From assembly GCA_000934385.1 (NCBI GenBank), contig KN880557.1, forward strand, positions 33,436-76,587: DNA of 43,152 nt. Reading direction: 5' to 3'. Positions 33,208 to 43,152 of the stretch are shown one piece after another. Origin of the DNA: Cylindrobasidium torrendii FP15055 ss-10. Its lineage: Eukaryota; Basidiomycota; Agaricomycetes; Agaricales; Physalacriaceae. Numbering within the stretch: the first letter of the stretch is position 1; each line of letters opens with the position of its first letter. The translations under genes were made by a program, and so were the position numbers. Under the pieces are notes generated by a model. It made no database searches and was not told where the DNA came from. It worked only from the letters and a program-made list of their open reading frames with translations.

Positions 33208-34082
33208 TTCTGGAAGTCTAGACTGGAGCGCGGAGGTGAGCGTCTCGATCAAATGTACTGTAAAGCCGTCACGCGTAATTGCCCGCCGAACGGCACTCGG
33301 AGGAGCCAGCCAAACAGCGCACGCTCATTTCGCATTGAGCTTGCCAGGTTTCTCGACGACTACGGCAAAGACTTGGTGGTGTGCTGTTGCCATTTCAGAC
33401 AGTTGGCAAAACATGCAGTAGTTTTTGATGCTCGTAATAATCTTCCAGGCAAAGCGCAGGTTCTTCATCTTCCGTGACTTAGCCGAGCTGCGTGCAATCT
33501 GAATGACATGCTACATATCTTGCCAATCAAGGAAACGTATGTTTGGCCGACCGAAGCGCTTTCTGCGAGCATCCCAAAGTGGTACTTACAGCGCAGGAGA
33601 ACGAGGTCCGATTCTGACCTTCTTCCAGGTAGTTATATTATATGACCCCAACATTTGACAGAATTGTATGGGAAACTGGGATACTCAAGCTTGGCCACCT
33701 AAACCGTCGGTGCCACTGAGTACTGACAGTGACTGAATTTGTGCCGACAATGATTGCGATCACGCCTCGACAAAAGCCGGCATTGCAATCCCACCAGACC
33801 CAGACTCTCTGTCAAGGGACAATCCCAAAAAGACCTCCTTGTTCCATGCGAGAACCGAGAGTTGGATACGACTGTTTGTGTGGCTGTGCATTCACCGACC
33901 GTGCTCGAGACCCAGGCCTAAAATTCAAACGGCCCCGACCAGCGTGCGCGATCTTGGGACTCGAGCCGACGTTCATCTCTAGCCCCTGCAGGCGGAAATC
34001 TCAACTGCCCAGTCCCTCGTCAATTTTCGAATGACAAATGCACCATGCTTATCCCAATGGCCCAGATGAGAAAGCAGAAAGA

Positions 34083-34088
34083 TATAAA
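34083..34088 (+). promoter_or_regulatory. TATA box of hexose transporter B
   Basis: TATAAA lies 113 bases upstream of the ATG at 34196, in almost the same position as in paralogue A. Confidence 0.6.
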
Positions 34089-34113
34089 AGCCGTCGTCCT
34101 GTGTGGCTAGGAT

Positions 34114-34130
34114 CCCAGGTCTTCAGACTT
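34114..34130 (+). promoter_or_regulatory. Conserved start-site block shared with transporter A
   Basis: CCCAGGTCTTCAGACTT differs at one base from the block at 4662-4678. It starts 31 bases after the TATA box, a likely transcription start region. Confidence 0.5.
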
Positions 34131-34195
34131 ACAACTCACATACTCATCCTCCACAATCACCACACATACTAATCGACACAACATCACTACATTCC

Positions 34196-36211
34196 ATGGC
34201 TCCCCTCACATATATGTGCGTCTCCAGCCTGCATCCAGCCACGCACAACTCACTTCCCCTCTAGCAATGGGACGCCTATTGGCATCACCGCTGTCCTACT
34301 TGCACTCATCTCTTCGATGGGCGGCTTTATGTTTGGCTATGACACTGGCCAAATATCCGATATCCTCGTTATGGACGACTTCAGACGCCGCTTTGCCGAA
34401 TGCGACCCCGCGCCTTCGCTCGAGCTCATCGACGTGAGCACTTGCGAGTTCAGCACTGTTCGCTCAGGCTGTATCGTTGCATTCCTGTCTATTGGAACTC
34501 TCATCGGCTGCCTTTGTGGTGCACCGTACGCTTCATTTCCCTTTCTTCTCGAATTTCTCAAAATCTCATTCGTTTTCGTAGGGTGGCTGAAATCCTTGGG
34601 CGCCGCTATGCAATGGTTGTCGAATGCCTTGTGTTCTTCGTGGGAGAGATCATACAAATCACCAGCAGTACACACTGGGTACAGTACGCCATCGGCAGAA
34701 TTGTCACTGGTCTGGGCATCGGTGCACTCAGCACAGCAGTTCCAATGGTACGCACCTTCCTTGATTTTCAGTGCCCCAAACTAATGCTATGTTTTAGTAC
34801 CAAGCCGAGACTTCCCCATCTCAAATTCGAGGCATTGTCAACGCTATGTATCAATTCTTTGTTACCTTTGGCATCCTCATGGCCTGTATGTTCCATCCCA
34901 TGCTTTGGGAGACGAATCTGACTGACTCCTTTGTACAGACTGTATATCACTTGGGGCTCGTGAGCTTGATAACTCTGGACAATGGCGACTCGTTATTGGC
35001 TTGGGTTTCACCTGGCCAACCATCCTCGCTATCTTCATCCAGACCATGCCGGAGTCGCCTCGCTGGCTCGCATCGAAAGGACGCGACGAGGAAGCACGCC
35101 GGTCCATCGCCCGCGTTCGTGGTATTTCCGGAAAAGGCAGCAAAGCAGAAGACGACTTGAAGACACGCTGGGACGGCCTGATCGACCGCGAGCTTGCCGA
35201 AATGCATAGCACAATCAAACTCGAGAGTCAGTCCGGAAACGGCAGCTGGGCAGATTGCTTCAACCCGAAGGACAAGGTTCTCTATCGCACATTGCTTGGT
35301 ACGTCCAGGTTTCGCGGACGAGTGGACATTGTTGTTGACGGGTGATTGCAGGCATGGCTATCCAGACGCTTCAGCAGCTTACTGGCGCCAACTACTTCTT
35401 CTACTACGGCGCGACGATATTTTCTTCGGTTGGAATTGACGATTCATTCATCACCCAAATCGTCCTCGGCGCTGTCAACTTTTTCTGCACCTTCTTCGGT
35501 CTCTACATCATGCAAAAGGTACGCCCCTTTGCTACGCATTACCCACTCATTATGCTGACAATCAGTTAGTGTGGTCGCCGCTGGCCTCTCATCCTCGGTG
35601 GTCTCTGGCAAAGTGCTTGGCTGTTCGTCTACGGAGCACTTGGAACCGCTCGCGACCCGACAACCGACAAAGTATCAGGAAAGATCATGATATTCGCATC
35701 ATGCATGTTCATCCTCGGCTTCGCATCGACATGGGCACCCGGCGCATGGGTCATCGTCGGGGAGACCTTCCCCATGCGCACTCGTGCCAAGCAGGCCGCA
35801 CTCGCTACTGCCAGCAACTGGCTCTGGAACTTCCTCCTCGCCTTCTTCACGCCTTTCATCACGAAAGCTATCCACTTCCGATATGGATTCGTCTTTGCGG
35901 CATGTAATCTTGTGGGCAGTGTCGTCTGCTACTTCTTCCTATACGAGAGCGCAGGTCTTACCCTCGAGGCCGTCGAGATGGTGCGTCTTCCCGCTGATAC
36001 ACACGCTCCTCATGGCTAACTGGTTCGACAGATGTACAATGATCCCAACTGCCATGCCTGGTCGAGCGCGACATGGGCACCGCCGGAATACAAGGACCGT
36101 GCGGACATGACCATGAAGCTCAATACGGAGAATAGGAAAGAGCATTTCGAACACCAGAGCGATAGTGGCAGCGAAAAGGACAGCGGCATACACCATGAAC
36201 CCCACGCATAA
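34196..36211 (+). CDS. MFS hexose transporter B (sugar porter family), paralogue of A
   Basis: Monosaccharide carrier in the plasma membrane, very close to transporter A. Eight exons: 34196-34215, 34265-34525, 34582-34747, 34798-34885, 34939-35298, 35352-35518, 35570-35980, 36032-36211; 550 residues. Same motifs: [38 protein letters not shown] and YESAGLTLE. Exon lengths 20, 261, 167 and 411 are identical to A. Exons 3 and 4 of B (166 + 88) equal exon 3 of A (254), because B has one extra 50-base intron between the codons for Met and Tyr in AVPM|YQAE. The central loop is five residues shorter than in A ([15 protein letters not shown]), and the tail differs most. Same orientation as A, 29 kb away, with other genes between. 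Confidence 0.93.
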
Positions 36212-36772
36212 TTTAGCAGCACGAGTCGGAAAAGACTGGCTTCTCTGTTTCTTCTTTGGGTTGTGTATGTGTAGACGGAACATACTTTACGGACTTTACG
36301 ATATGTACTCTGTATCATCACTAATTGTAGCACTACTTACCAAGACCAATTACACTGGAATAACGACCAGAAAGTGCCTCATACAATGCCCTCAGTGATT
36401 CGTCGTAACCGATGTCATTCACAGCGACAGCGTCTGTGTCCTTAACCAACTAATTCAAAACGCGCTAATGGCTACTACACATCTTTCAAGCTGTACTCTT
36501 AAAAGTTGACGTTGAGGCCTTGGGGCCAAGTCAGCAGTTCCTTGGTCCACCGCGCGGTCACAAGTTGAGCAAGCACATCAAATAGAGTAAGTACGGTATA
36601 TACAGAGCAAGTACGACAGCAAATACGACCATGAAAACAAACATATACGTAGGAGGCATGGAGCTACACAAGAGTAACAAAGTACCCAGTGTGTCAAAAG
36701 GAAGGGTAGGTAGACGATATGAGAACAAAAAGATAAGAAACAAGCAACATAAATAACGACTGCGTTCCACAA
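36212..36772. other. Convergent intergenic region
   Basis: Shared 3' region of transporter B (+) and the BTB gene (-), AT-richer than its surroundings. Nothing else recognised. Confidence 0.4.
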
Positions 36773-39700
36773 TCAAAACACTGCCATGACCAACTTGCGC
36801 ACCGCGAGTTCCGCATGCCCCAACTCCCCACCCATTGCAGCCCCAATCTTTTCCTGAAGCTTGCGCTTCACACCCTCACCACTGATGGGGCCCTCACGCA
36901 GCCGGTGCTTGATAACTGCGACCTCGACATCGAGCACCTCCTCATACCGCGCGCTGAACACTTCGAACGCCATCTCTACAACCATTTCGCCCGGGCAATC
37001 ACAAAGGTACCTCTCAAGCATCTTGAGTGCCATAATGCGCAGACGAGGAATCCCAGCACGCTCCGCAATGCGGTACATGGACAGTGCAGAAGCCGGTTCG
37101 AACGTCAGCCGCTCCGTGTACAGGTAAGCAAGGAATGATTTCCAGCTTGCGCAAAATGTCAGGCTATCGCATAGCAAGCACAAGAAAGCAACTCACGTTC
37201 GATAGGCAACATCCCGCAACACAATCTTTTTAGTAGCACCATCCTTCGTCTTTTCAGTGCTAATTGGCGCGGCCCCTTTGCCTTCACCGTCAGCCTTGTC
37301 GTTGTCTTGGGTGTAGTCCCAGCCAATGACATTTCCGTCGGGGAACGCGTTCTCCAGGACGCCGTCCAGCCACTCGCTTTTCCCGCGCAACCAAGCAGAC
37401 GATGCCAACATCCCCTTTGTCTTGACATCTTCATTGCCCTCCACACGGCGGTAGAAAACAAACTCAATATCGAACGGGTTCGTGTCGAGCGCGCGGAGCA
37501 GAAACGAGGCCGCAGTCTGGTTCATCGCGACCGGCGAGGTCTTAGTTTCCTGAGCTGAGGCCGGCACCGGGCCTACAGAGGCAGGAATTTGGGGCGTTCT
37601 CGCTGATGCTGAATGTGATACTGGCGTAGAAACCCTCTGAAGCTGGGGCACAACCACACGAGTAGCCGAGGAAGCCACTGGCTGGGAAACAGTGGACGGC
37701 TCTGCATGTATCTGCACCTGGAGCGACGGAGAAGGTGTATGATGCGCACTCAGAACCTGTTGGGGCTGAGAGGCTGGCAACGAGGTTGATGGTCGGTGGG
37801 TCGGTGACGGATGCATAAGCTGGCCAAGGTGTTGAGACAAATGGTGGGGTACATCTGGAGAGACGCCTCTGTTGTAGGGTGACGAGCTCTGGTCGGTTGT
37901 AACGGGTGGTATGGGCAGGGCGCCCATCATCGAGTGAGCGGGATGAGTAGGGGGCGCACGGGCAATGCCATGGTTCGAGGCGGCAGGGGAGAGAGGGTTG
38001 GCGCTCTCATGCACAACACTGGTGGTTAGAGAACTAAAGCTGGGAGCCTGAGGAACAAAGCCGTACGCATTTGACTGTGGTTGCTGCTGGTTGTAGGTGT
38101 TCATCCCAGGACTGTGCGGCAGAGTAGACGAAGATGGTCGGTAGCCACGTAGCTGCGGGATAGGCGCAGGCGACACTGACTGAGAGGGGTTGGGAGGTCC
38201 GATCAAGGAGGGCAGTTCCATTCTCTGAGTCCCCGTAAACCCGAAGAGAGCCATGGCCTGCTGAAACTGCTCCCTCTGTGCGCGCTCGAATTCTTCTCTT
38301 GCTTCCTTCTGAGCTGCTTCGAGCTGCTTTTGCTGCGACTCTTGGGCTCCCATAGACCTAGGTTTTTCCTTCCTGTCCATCTCCATCACGCGTTCTGGCA
38401 CCTCCACCTGGAATGCTTGCTGTTGTTGATTTGGGGGTGCATTCATTTGCTGCCAAACAGTATGCTGTATCTGCTGTTGTAGCGTCGGTGACTGCAATCT
38501 TGGCGGGTAATTGGGCTGGAAGTGCTGATGATTTGGAGAGTATTGTACGGATGGAAATTGCTGGCCATGGTCCGGTACTTGCTGGACAGCAGACGCAGTC
38601 GCGTCAGTGGGATCGAAGAAGCGAAGGGGTTCGCTCCGCTTGATCTGCATGCTTTGTATCAGGACGGGACCGTCGTCGGCGGGGGGAGTAAGAGGCGGCG
38701 TCGGCGCAAAGGTTACACTCGTTCTATTGCCCGAACGCCTTTCGCGCTCACTACCAATGGGCGCCGAACCACTTGGCCCATTCAGTTCAGCACTGCCAAT
38801 CGACTTGAGGGAGCCCGGAGGTGAGCCTGAGCCTTTGTGTGAAACTGGAGGAGAGCCTGAATTCCACGACTGGGCAAAGAACGAGCCTGGGGGTGGCAGG
38901 TTCTGGTTGAAGGATGGCATACCCGTTGCCGGTGGCCGTGCCGACCCCAGAAGATCTGAAAACGCACTCCCAAACGGATTGCCGGCAGAGTTCGTCGAGG
39001 GATAGGCTGCATGCGGATCGGGGGTCGCGTTTCCGGCGCGACCTATAGATGGATGGGTCGAGAGCACATTTTCATCCTCAAGTGTGGTTGGATTGTCCTC
39101 GAGAGAGCCGAGAAGGCCGGAGCCCGTCACGTTGCCCGACCCAAACCATGGAACGAGCGGCTTGGACGAGTCGCTTTCCTCCACAGGTTGGCGATTTTGC
39201 ATGGTCTCAGCGAGTGGATCTCCTGTTTCGTAAATAGTCGTGCCTCCGTTCTGTATGGTACCAGGGTGATCCTCGCCGAAGTGCGCGCGCGCCTTTGGCC
39301 CAAGCTCTGCCGACGGTACGCTGTCCGCCCTGCGGTGGGCGGCAACATCTGCTACAAAGTACATCAACATTCAGATGGGCGACGTGTTGGCAGACACGCA
39401 CAGGAGTTAATCGAGTCTTTGGGATAGACAACTTCCTCGTCACCATCCCCTTCGGTGTAATGAATATCTTCTGAGTTTGTCGGCGATGAGAAGGTTGACG
39501 GAGCGCTATCGGCAGGGACGCACCTATAGTCACTGTCTCCGTCGCCACGCCCTGGTGCCCATTGCGACGCGTCCTCAGGCTCTCTTCATCATTCGGCATT
39601 ATGGTCGTAACTTGCTTCGGTGCTGGTAGCACCACCTTGGTCTTTATTGCCGACTCATGAACATGGCGTACTGACGCGATCCCGTGCGTGTTCTTGGGTG

Positions 39701-39782
39701 TTTCTAGTGGTACCGTGGTTGTGACAGCCATCGCTGCCTGCGCAAATGTCTTTGTTTTCGACTCCGTCGTCGTGGTCGTCAT
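36773..39782 (-). CDS. BTB/POZ-domain protein with long disordered N-terminus
   Basis: Protein-protein interaction factor of a type common in basidiomycetes; specific role unknown. Four exons: 39782-39524, 39470-39402, 39351-37197, 37145-36773; 951 residues. About 650 N-terminal residues are Ser/Pro/Gln-rich and disordered, with FDPTDATASAVQQ and a short coiled-coil-like helix (QQKQLEAAQKEAREEFERAQ). The C-terminal part is the BTB domain: NPFDIEFVFYRRVEGN, LASSAWLRGKSEWLDGVLEN, an insert, then KKIVLRDVAYRTWKSFLAYL across the last intron and a helical back part LYTERLTFEPASALSMYRIA with LRIMALKMLERYL. There is no MATH, Kelch or zinc-finger domain. The start is the ATG at 39782; splicing at all three introns restores the frame exactly. 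Confidence 0.82.
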
Positions 39783-40653
39783 TAAAGTTCTTGAAGGGGA
39801 ATTGTGGCCTATTGTGTGTGGCAGTTACAGGCCAGTCAGTCACAGTCACAGAGTCACAGGACGACTATAAGTAAGTAAAGTGCTCTGTCAATATTACATA
39901 CTACTGTGAGTACGTAGTATTACTGCTGTTTTAGTCTTGGTACAGTAAGTAGCGGCGGCGCCAAGGTCGTGGTGAGCGATTGATCGACATGAGTGTGGGT
40001 GCCACTGAAAATCCAAATGAGTGAGTACATGTAGTAGTATTGAATTGACAGTGATTCAAATTAATGGTTTTGCTTCTCATTCGTGATAGATTCTACGCGC
40101 GATAGTCCCCATTACCGTGTCCGCGACCGCCGCTAGCGTAACCTCGGCACTGAAGCCCAATACAATATGATCTTGCCTGGAAACTCTAAGCGTTAAGAAA
40201 GACGTGCCAGGCCAGAAGCGTGCAAGTTCTCCTCCAGCTAGTTCGATCCCTTCGAAGTACGACCAGCAATTCTATGCGTCTTTGACGAGCAAAGACCGAC
40301 CTATGTTACCCATGCCTGGGGCACGGGAGGCATGAGAGATAGGTGCATATTAGCCGCTCGATAGGTTACATCGTAAGATAGATTTGGTATTATGTCTGCT
40401 AGCGCAGCGCAGTAGAATGAAGCAAGGCTTGAAAGTAGGTCTTGGGTGGCTAGTGGAAGGCAAGAGTCCCGATCATCAATATTTCAGTGATCAAACAAAC
40501 TCCTTTCGTTACCGCGACGTGAGCGACTCAAAGATGAGGCGCTGACCTTTCCATCCTACCACCATCCTACCCCTCTTATCATCCCGTTCCCCTTTGTACA
40601 ATAGTCCACCGTTTTCGCTTCGTTCAATCAGCACGGCCAAGCGGGCAAAGAAG
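39783..40653. other. Divergent promoter region
   Basis: About 870 bases between the BTB gene (-) and QTRT2 (+). It holds a low-complexity CAGTCACAG-type stretch near 39829-39858 and AT-rich sequence with TACTAC/GTAGTA inverted motifs near 39896-39920. No gene seen. Confidence 0.4.
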
Positions 40654-42399
40654 ATGCAAAACACCATTTCGAATCCAGAATGGCCGCAAACCACTCGCCA
40701 ACTGCGTTTTTCCCTCGAGAACTTGGCACATTCAATTGGCCCCGATGCGTCGACTGGCGCCTCGAGCAAACCCACTCTACCGTTCGGCGCAAGGGTTGGT
40801 GAACTATGCTTCAAGCGCCAGGATACAACAATCCACATAACAACCCCAGGCGCTCTCCTGCTCACTTCACGAGGGGTAGTTCCTCATCTTTCGCCGGATC
40901 ACACTGCTGGACGAAACAAAGCACAGTCGATAGACATCCCTTTCGAAAGTTTGTAAGTCCGGTCCACCTTTGAACTGTCTCCCCATCGCTGAGATTGTTC
41001 AGCATCGAGAACTTGCCGCCTATCCCCGTTTCGTACGCACACGCTGCCCATGCGCAACCAGGAAAGTATAATGCGACCACACCCTTGCATTCGCTCCTTG
41101 GCTACCCTGCAGACCGGACCATTCTGTCGATGTGCCTGCGCTCTTTATCGGATAATGCGTCTCTGGCGCCCAGTGGACACACCTATACATGCGCACGATG
41201 TGTACGGGGTATGAAAAAGGTAGTTGCTGCCTTTTCGTCACGCTATCCTGGTTTTGACCCAGCCTCAGATGGAAGTATCTGCATGGACTTCCTACGCCCT
41301 ATCATGCGCGCCAGACATCGTATACGCTCTTTCAGACGCTCTCGTTCCGGGAACGCGCAGTCAAAAACGAGTGACCAAAAGTTTGGAGCGAGGAGCAAGA
41401 TGGTTGAACGACTTGATGTATGCTGCACAGTGCCAACCAACCGTGAATCAGTCTACTTCCCCAGCAACCGGCCCCATCCCTATCCTACTCCCCATGGCAG
41501 GCTCCCTTGTTCCCGCCGCGCGCCATGCTTTCGCCGAGCAAATCCTCGAACCGTTCGATGAACGAGATTCCTTACGTTTTGGTGCCAAAATGAACAAGCT
41601 AGACGACGGGGTAAGCGGCTACGTTTTCGAACTGAACGGAATGCGCGAAAACAGTGCTGAGGTTGATTCTACATTACCTGTACCGCCTTCAGAAGAGAAC
41701 GCACTACATTTTGGCGACGCTCCGACTACACCTGCCTCCTTAATGCGCGCATCCCTCGGACCACTGCCTGTACAAAAGCCTCGGTACGTTCGCGGTGTTG
41801 CTGGCCCACACGAAATTCTCAGGCTTGTACGGGATGTCGGCGTGGATGTAGTCGATGCATGGTTTGCGCAAGTGGCGGCCAACTGGGGAATTGAACTCGA
41901 CTTTTCTTTCCCTGTCGATGCCTCAATTACAGGCAAGAGGGACTTGGGACACAACCTCTATGCGAAGGAGTACGCAGAGGATATGCACGCCCTATCCACC
42001 GTGCCCAAGTCGGAAATTGTCCCTTTGGTGCACGCACAAGTTGATATAGGGACGTGGACGGAAGAGGCGATCGAACCTGAGGGTCCCAAGCGAGCATATC
42101 TCCACCACTTGTTGCATACCCACGAGATGGGTGCACATGCGCTGCTTGTGCTTCACAATCTAGAGGTTGTCGACCAGTTCATGAAGGGTGTCCGGGGCGC
42201 TATCGCGAACAATTCATTTGGGAGTGCGCTCGTGGATTTCGAGACCGCGTATAGAGAGGACTCCATTGGTGTGGAGGGATGCGAGCCCAGCGGTGTCTTC
42301 GCGGAAGCAAAGAGGATGTGGCATGAGGTTGACATGGCCAGAGGGAGGGGAAGGCTTGCCCGGGAACGCGAAAATGCTCTACACTCCCAATCCTCATAA
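40654..42399 (+). CDS. QTRT2: Queuine tRNA-ribosyltransferase accessory subunit 2 (TGT family)
   Basis: Non-catalytic partner of the eukaryotic tRNA-guanine transglycosylase, which puts queuine into position 34 of tRNAs with GUN anticodons, in the cytosol or on mitochondria. Three exons: 40654-40952, 41003-41219, 41269-42399; 548 residues. Seen: GARVGELCFKRQDTTIHITT and LLLTSRGVVPHLSPDHTAG at the N-terminus, APDIVYALSDALV, KPRYVRGVAGPHEILRLVRD, NLYAKEYAEDMHAL and KRAYLHHLLHTHEMGAHALL with LHNL. The TGT zinc site normally has CxCxxC before this last segment plus the His of LHNL; here the His is present but the cysteines are not (no Cys between about 41430 and 42270). The exact ends of intron 2 are less certain (another donor at 41202 or acceptor at 41262 would change a few residues). 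Confidence 0.82.
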
Positions 42400-42514
42400 A
42401 ACACATTATCGTTTATGTTAGGCATGGTTACATTAGCTAGACGGTAGACATTGAACTTTGGAGTGTAACATTTAGTCAAGAAAATTATCAAGGCTTGTCT
42501 AGAGCACTTTTCAC

Positions 42515-42596
42515 GGCGCTATAGCCAAGTGGTTACGGCGAGAGATTAGAAATCTCTTCCTCTTTGAGGGCGCAGGTTCGAATCCTGCTGGCGTCG
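42515..42596 (+). tRNA. tRNA-Ser, anticodon AGA
   Basis: All arms are visible in 82 bases with no intron: acceptor GGCGCTA paired with TGGCGTC and discriminator G, D stem GCC/GGC, anticodon stem AGAGA/TCTCT with loop TTAGAAA (anticodon AGA at 42548-42550), a long variable arm CCTC-TTT-GAGG typical of serine, and T arm GCAGG-TTCGAAT-CCTGC. The internal B box is canonical. Discriminator G and the long arm both support serine. A34 would be edited to inosine and read UCU, UCC and UCA. Confidence 0.95.
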
Positions 42597-42602
42597 CATA
42601 AG

Positions 42603-42607
42603 TTTTT
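42603..42607 (+). terminator. RNA polymerase III terminator of tRNA-Ser
   Basis: Five T residues begin seven bases after the discriminator base, the usual stop signal for polymerase III. Confidence 0.7.
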
Positions 42608-42642
42608 CTCTGGATCCAACTGTCAACGGCAACTACTTTTGT

Positions 42643-42680
42643 GGTCATTAATGGTCACTGGTCACTGGTCACTGGTCCCT
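42643..42680. repeat. Tandem heptamer repeat (GGTCACT)
   Basis: A degenerate unit GGTCATT, three perfect GGTCACT units in contact (42653-42673) and one GGTCCCT. It sits between the tRNA gene and the MITE-like element. Confidence 0.8.
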
Positions 42681-42746
42681 GGACCCTGTCAAAGCCTTGC
42701 TGGCGGCCGCCTGGACGCCGGCGCCGGGCGCCTGGGAAGTCGGGAC

Positions 42747-42943
42747 TAGGGTGGCGCCGGACCTATGCTCCCCGGGGGGTACAGTACCGGTACCGTACCT
42801 ATGCCCAATTTAGGGGGGGTGTACCGTACCGTACTGTAGTACCTACCCTTCTGGCGGGGGGTGTACAGTACATGGTACGGTACGGTACAGTACCGGTACT
42901 TATGCTCGGTACCCATGTTTTGGGGGTTAGGTCCGCCACCCTA
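42747..42943. mobile_element. hAT-like MITE (non-autonomous DNA element)
   Basis: A 197-base element with terminal inverted repeats. The left end is TAGGGTGGCGCCGGACCTA and the right end, read on the other strand, is TAGGGTGGCGGACCTA, differing by a 3-base gap. It is flanked by a perfect 8-base direct duplication GTCGGGAC (42739-42746 and 42944-42951). An 8-base target duplication and ends starting TAGGG are the hallmarks of the hAT superfamily. There is no coding capacity. The inside is full of GTAC palindromes (such as CGGTACCGTAC) and G runs, so it may fold into strong hairpins. Confidence 0.8.
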
Positions 42944-43152
42944 GTCGGGACTGAAGCTGAAGCGCTGAAGCCTCGTCACTCGGAACTCCCCTCTGCGCAG
43001 GCCCCAGTGCTCAATATTCAATGCCAGAGGGCGCGGTCTGCACTGCGTCGAGCTCGTGAGGCTTTTGGTAAAACTTAGTTTTTAACTTTTAGGTCCTTAT
43101 CCTAGTGCTGCAATGACCTTGTAAAGCTACATCGCATTCGAAGCTACTGACT

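Larger units (their letters stand above)
33208..34195. other. Divergent promoter region
   Basis: About 1 kb between YAH1 (-) and transporter B (+). A 47-codon frame on the minus strand (33468-33325) has protein-like sequence but no support, so it is not called. The TATA box of transporter B is at 34083. Confidence 0.4.
42400..43152. other. Right edge: tRNA, tandem heptamer, MITE and unannotated tail
   Basis: Contains the tRNA-Ser gene, a short GGTCACT tandem repeat, the MITE-like element and 200 bases of unremarkable sequence to the end. No protein gene seen. Confidence 0.5.

Noticed and set aside
33325..33468. Small minus-strand frame of 47 codons
   Set aside because: Plausible sequence but no splice, promoter or family support; it lies in the promoter of YAH1.
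39829..39858. CAGTCACAG low-complexity stretch as a regulatory array
   Set aside because: Irregular units and too short to claim a function.
1..43152. CRISPR array or bacterial operon
   Set aside because: No regularly spaced repeats; all genes are intron-containing and eukaryotic.

Overview
The window looks like nuclear DNA of a filamentous basidiomycete, probably Agaricomycotina; I cannot place it more finely. Almost every gene has many short GT-AG introns, mostly 45-65 bases, with donors such as GTGCGT or GTACGT and CTGAC or CTAAC branch sites. Proteins are of fungal type: neutral trehalase, a Zn2Cys6 regulator, an Rds1-like ferritin-domain protein, a CmcJ-type oxygenase and hexose transporters. 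All exon maps below were built by hand from reading frames, splice signals and recalled family motifs, with no alignments.

Left part (1-12997): neutral trehalase (+, 1462-4033) is followed 0.7 kb later by hexose transporter A (+, 4745-6708). A weak small gene (-, 4170-4436) and an unresolved spliced candidate (-, 7148-7960) fill the gaps. Then come a secreted or single-pass membrane protein (-, 7983-8853), a CmcJ-family oxygenase (+, 9494-10439), and a tight divergent pair made of NOP10 (-, 11061-11356) and an unknown nuclear-looking protein (+, 11526-12997).

Middle part (13000-28300): a possible AT-rich two-exon gene (+, 13822-14195), a 14-exon zinc-cluster transcription factor (-, 14491-18823), a 2.9 kb stretch without a convincing gene but with several 10-12 base tandem duplications, a large Sds3/Dep1-like protein of the Rpd3L type of histone deacetylase complex (-, 21749-25369), and an Rds1-like, probably GPI-anchored ferritin-domain protein (-, 26543-27693).

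Right part (28300-43152): a PQ-loop membrane protein (-), an EH-domain protein carrying its own NPF motifs (-), the mitochondrial ferredoxin YAH1 (-), hexose transporter B (+, a close paralogue of A), a BTB protein (-), the accessory subunit of tRNA-guanine transglycosylase, QTRT2 (+), tRNA-Ser(AGA), and a 197-base hAT-like MITE with a perfect 8-base target duplication.

The region is mostly ordinary gene-dense fungal chromosome. Trehalase and the two transporters form a loose carbon-use theme; I see no biosynthetic cluster, defence island or CRISPR. The most noteworthy points are the transporter pair with conserved core promoter and one intron difference, the MITE, the QTRT2 protein without the expected zinc cysteines, and the tandem-duplication stretch.
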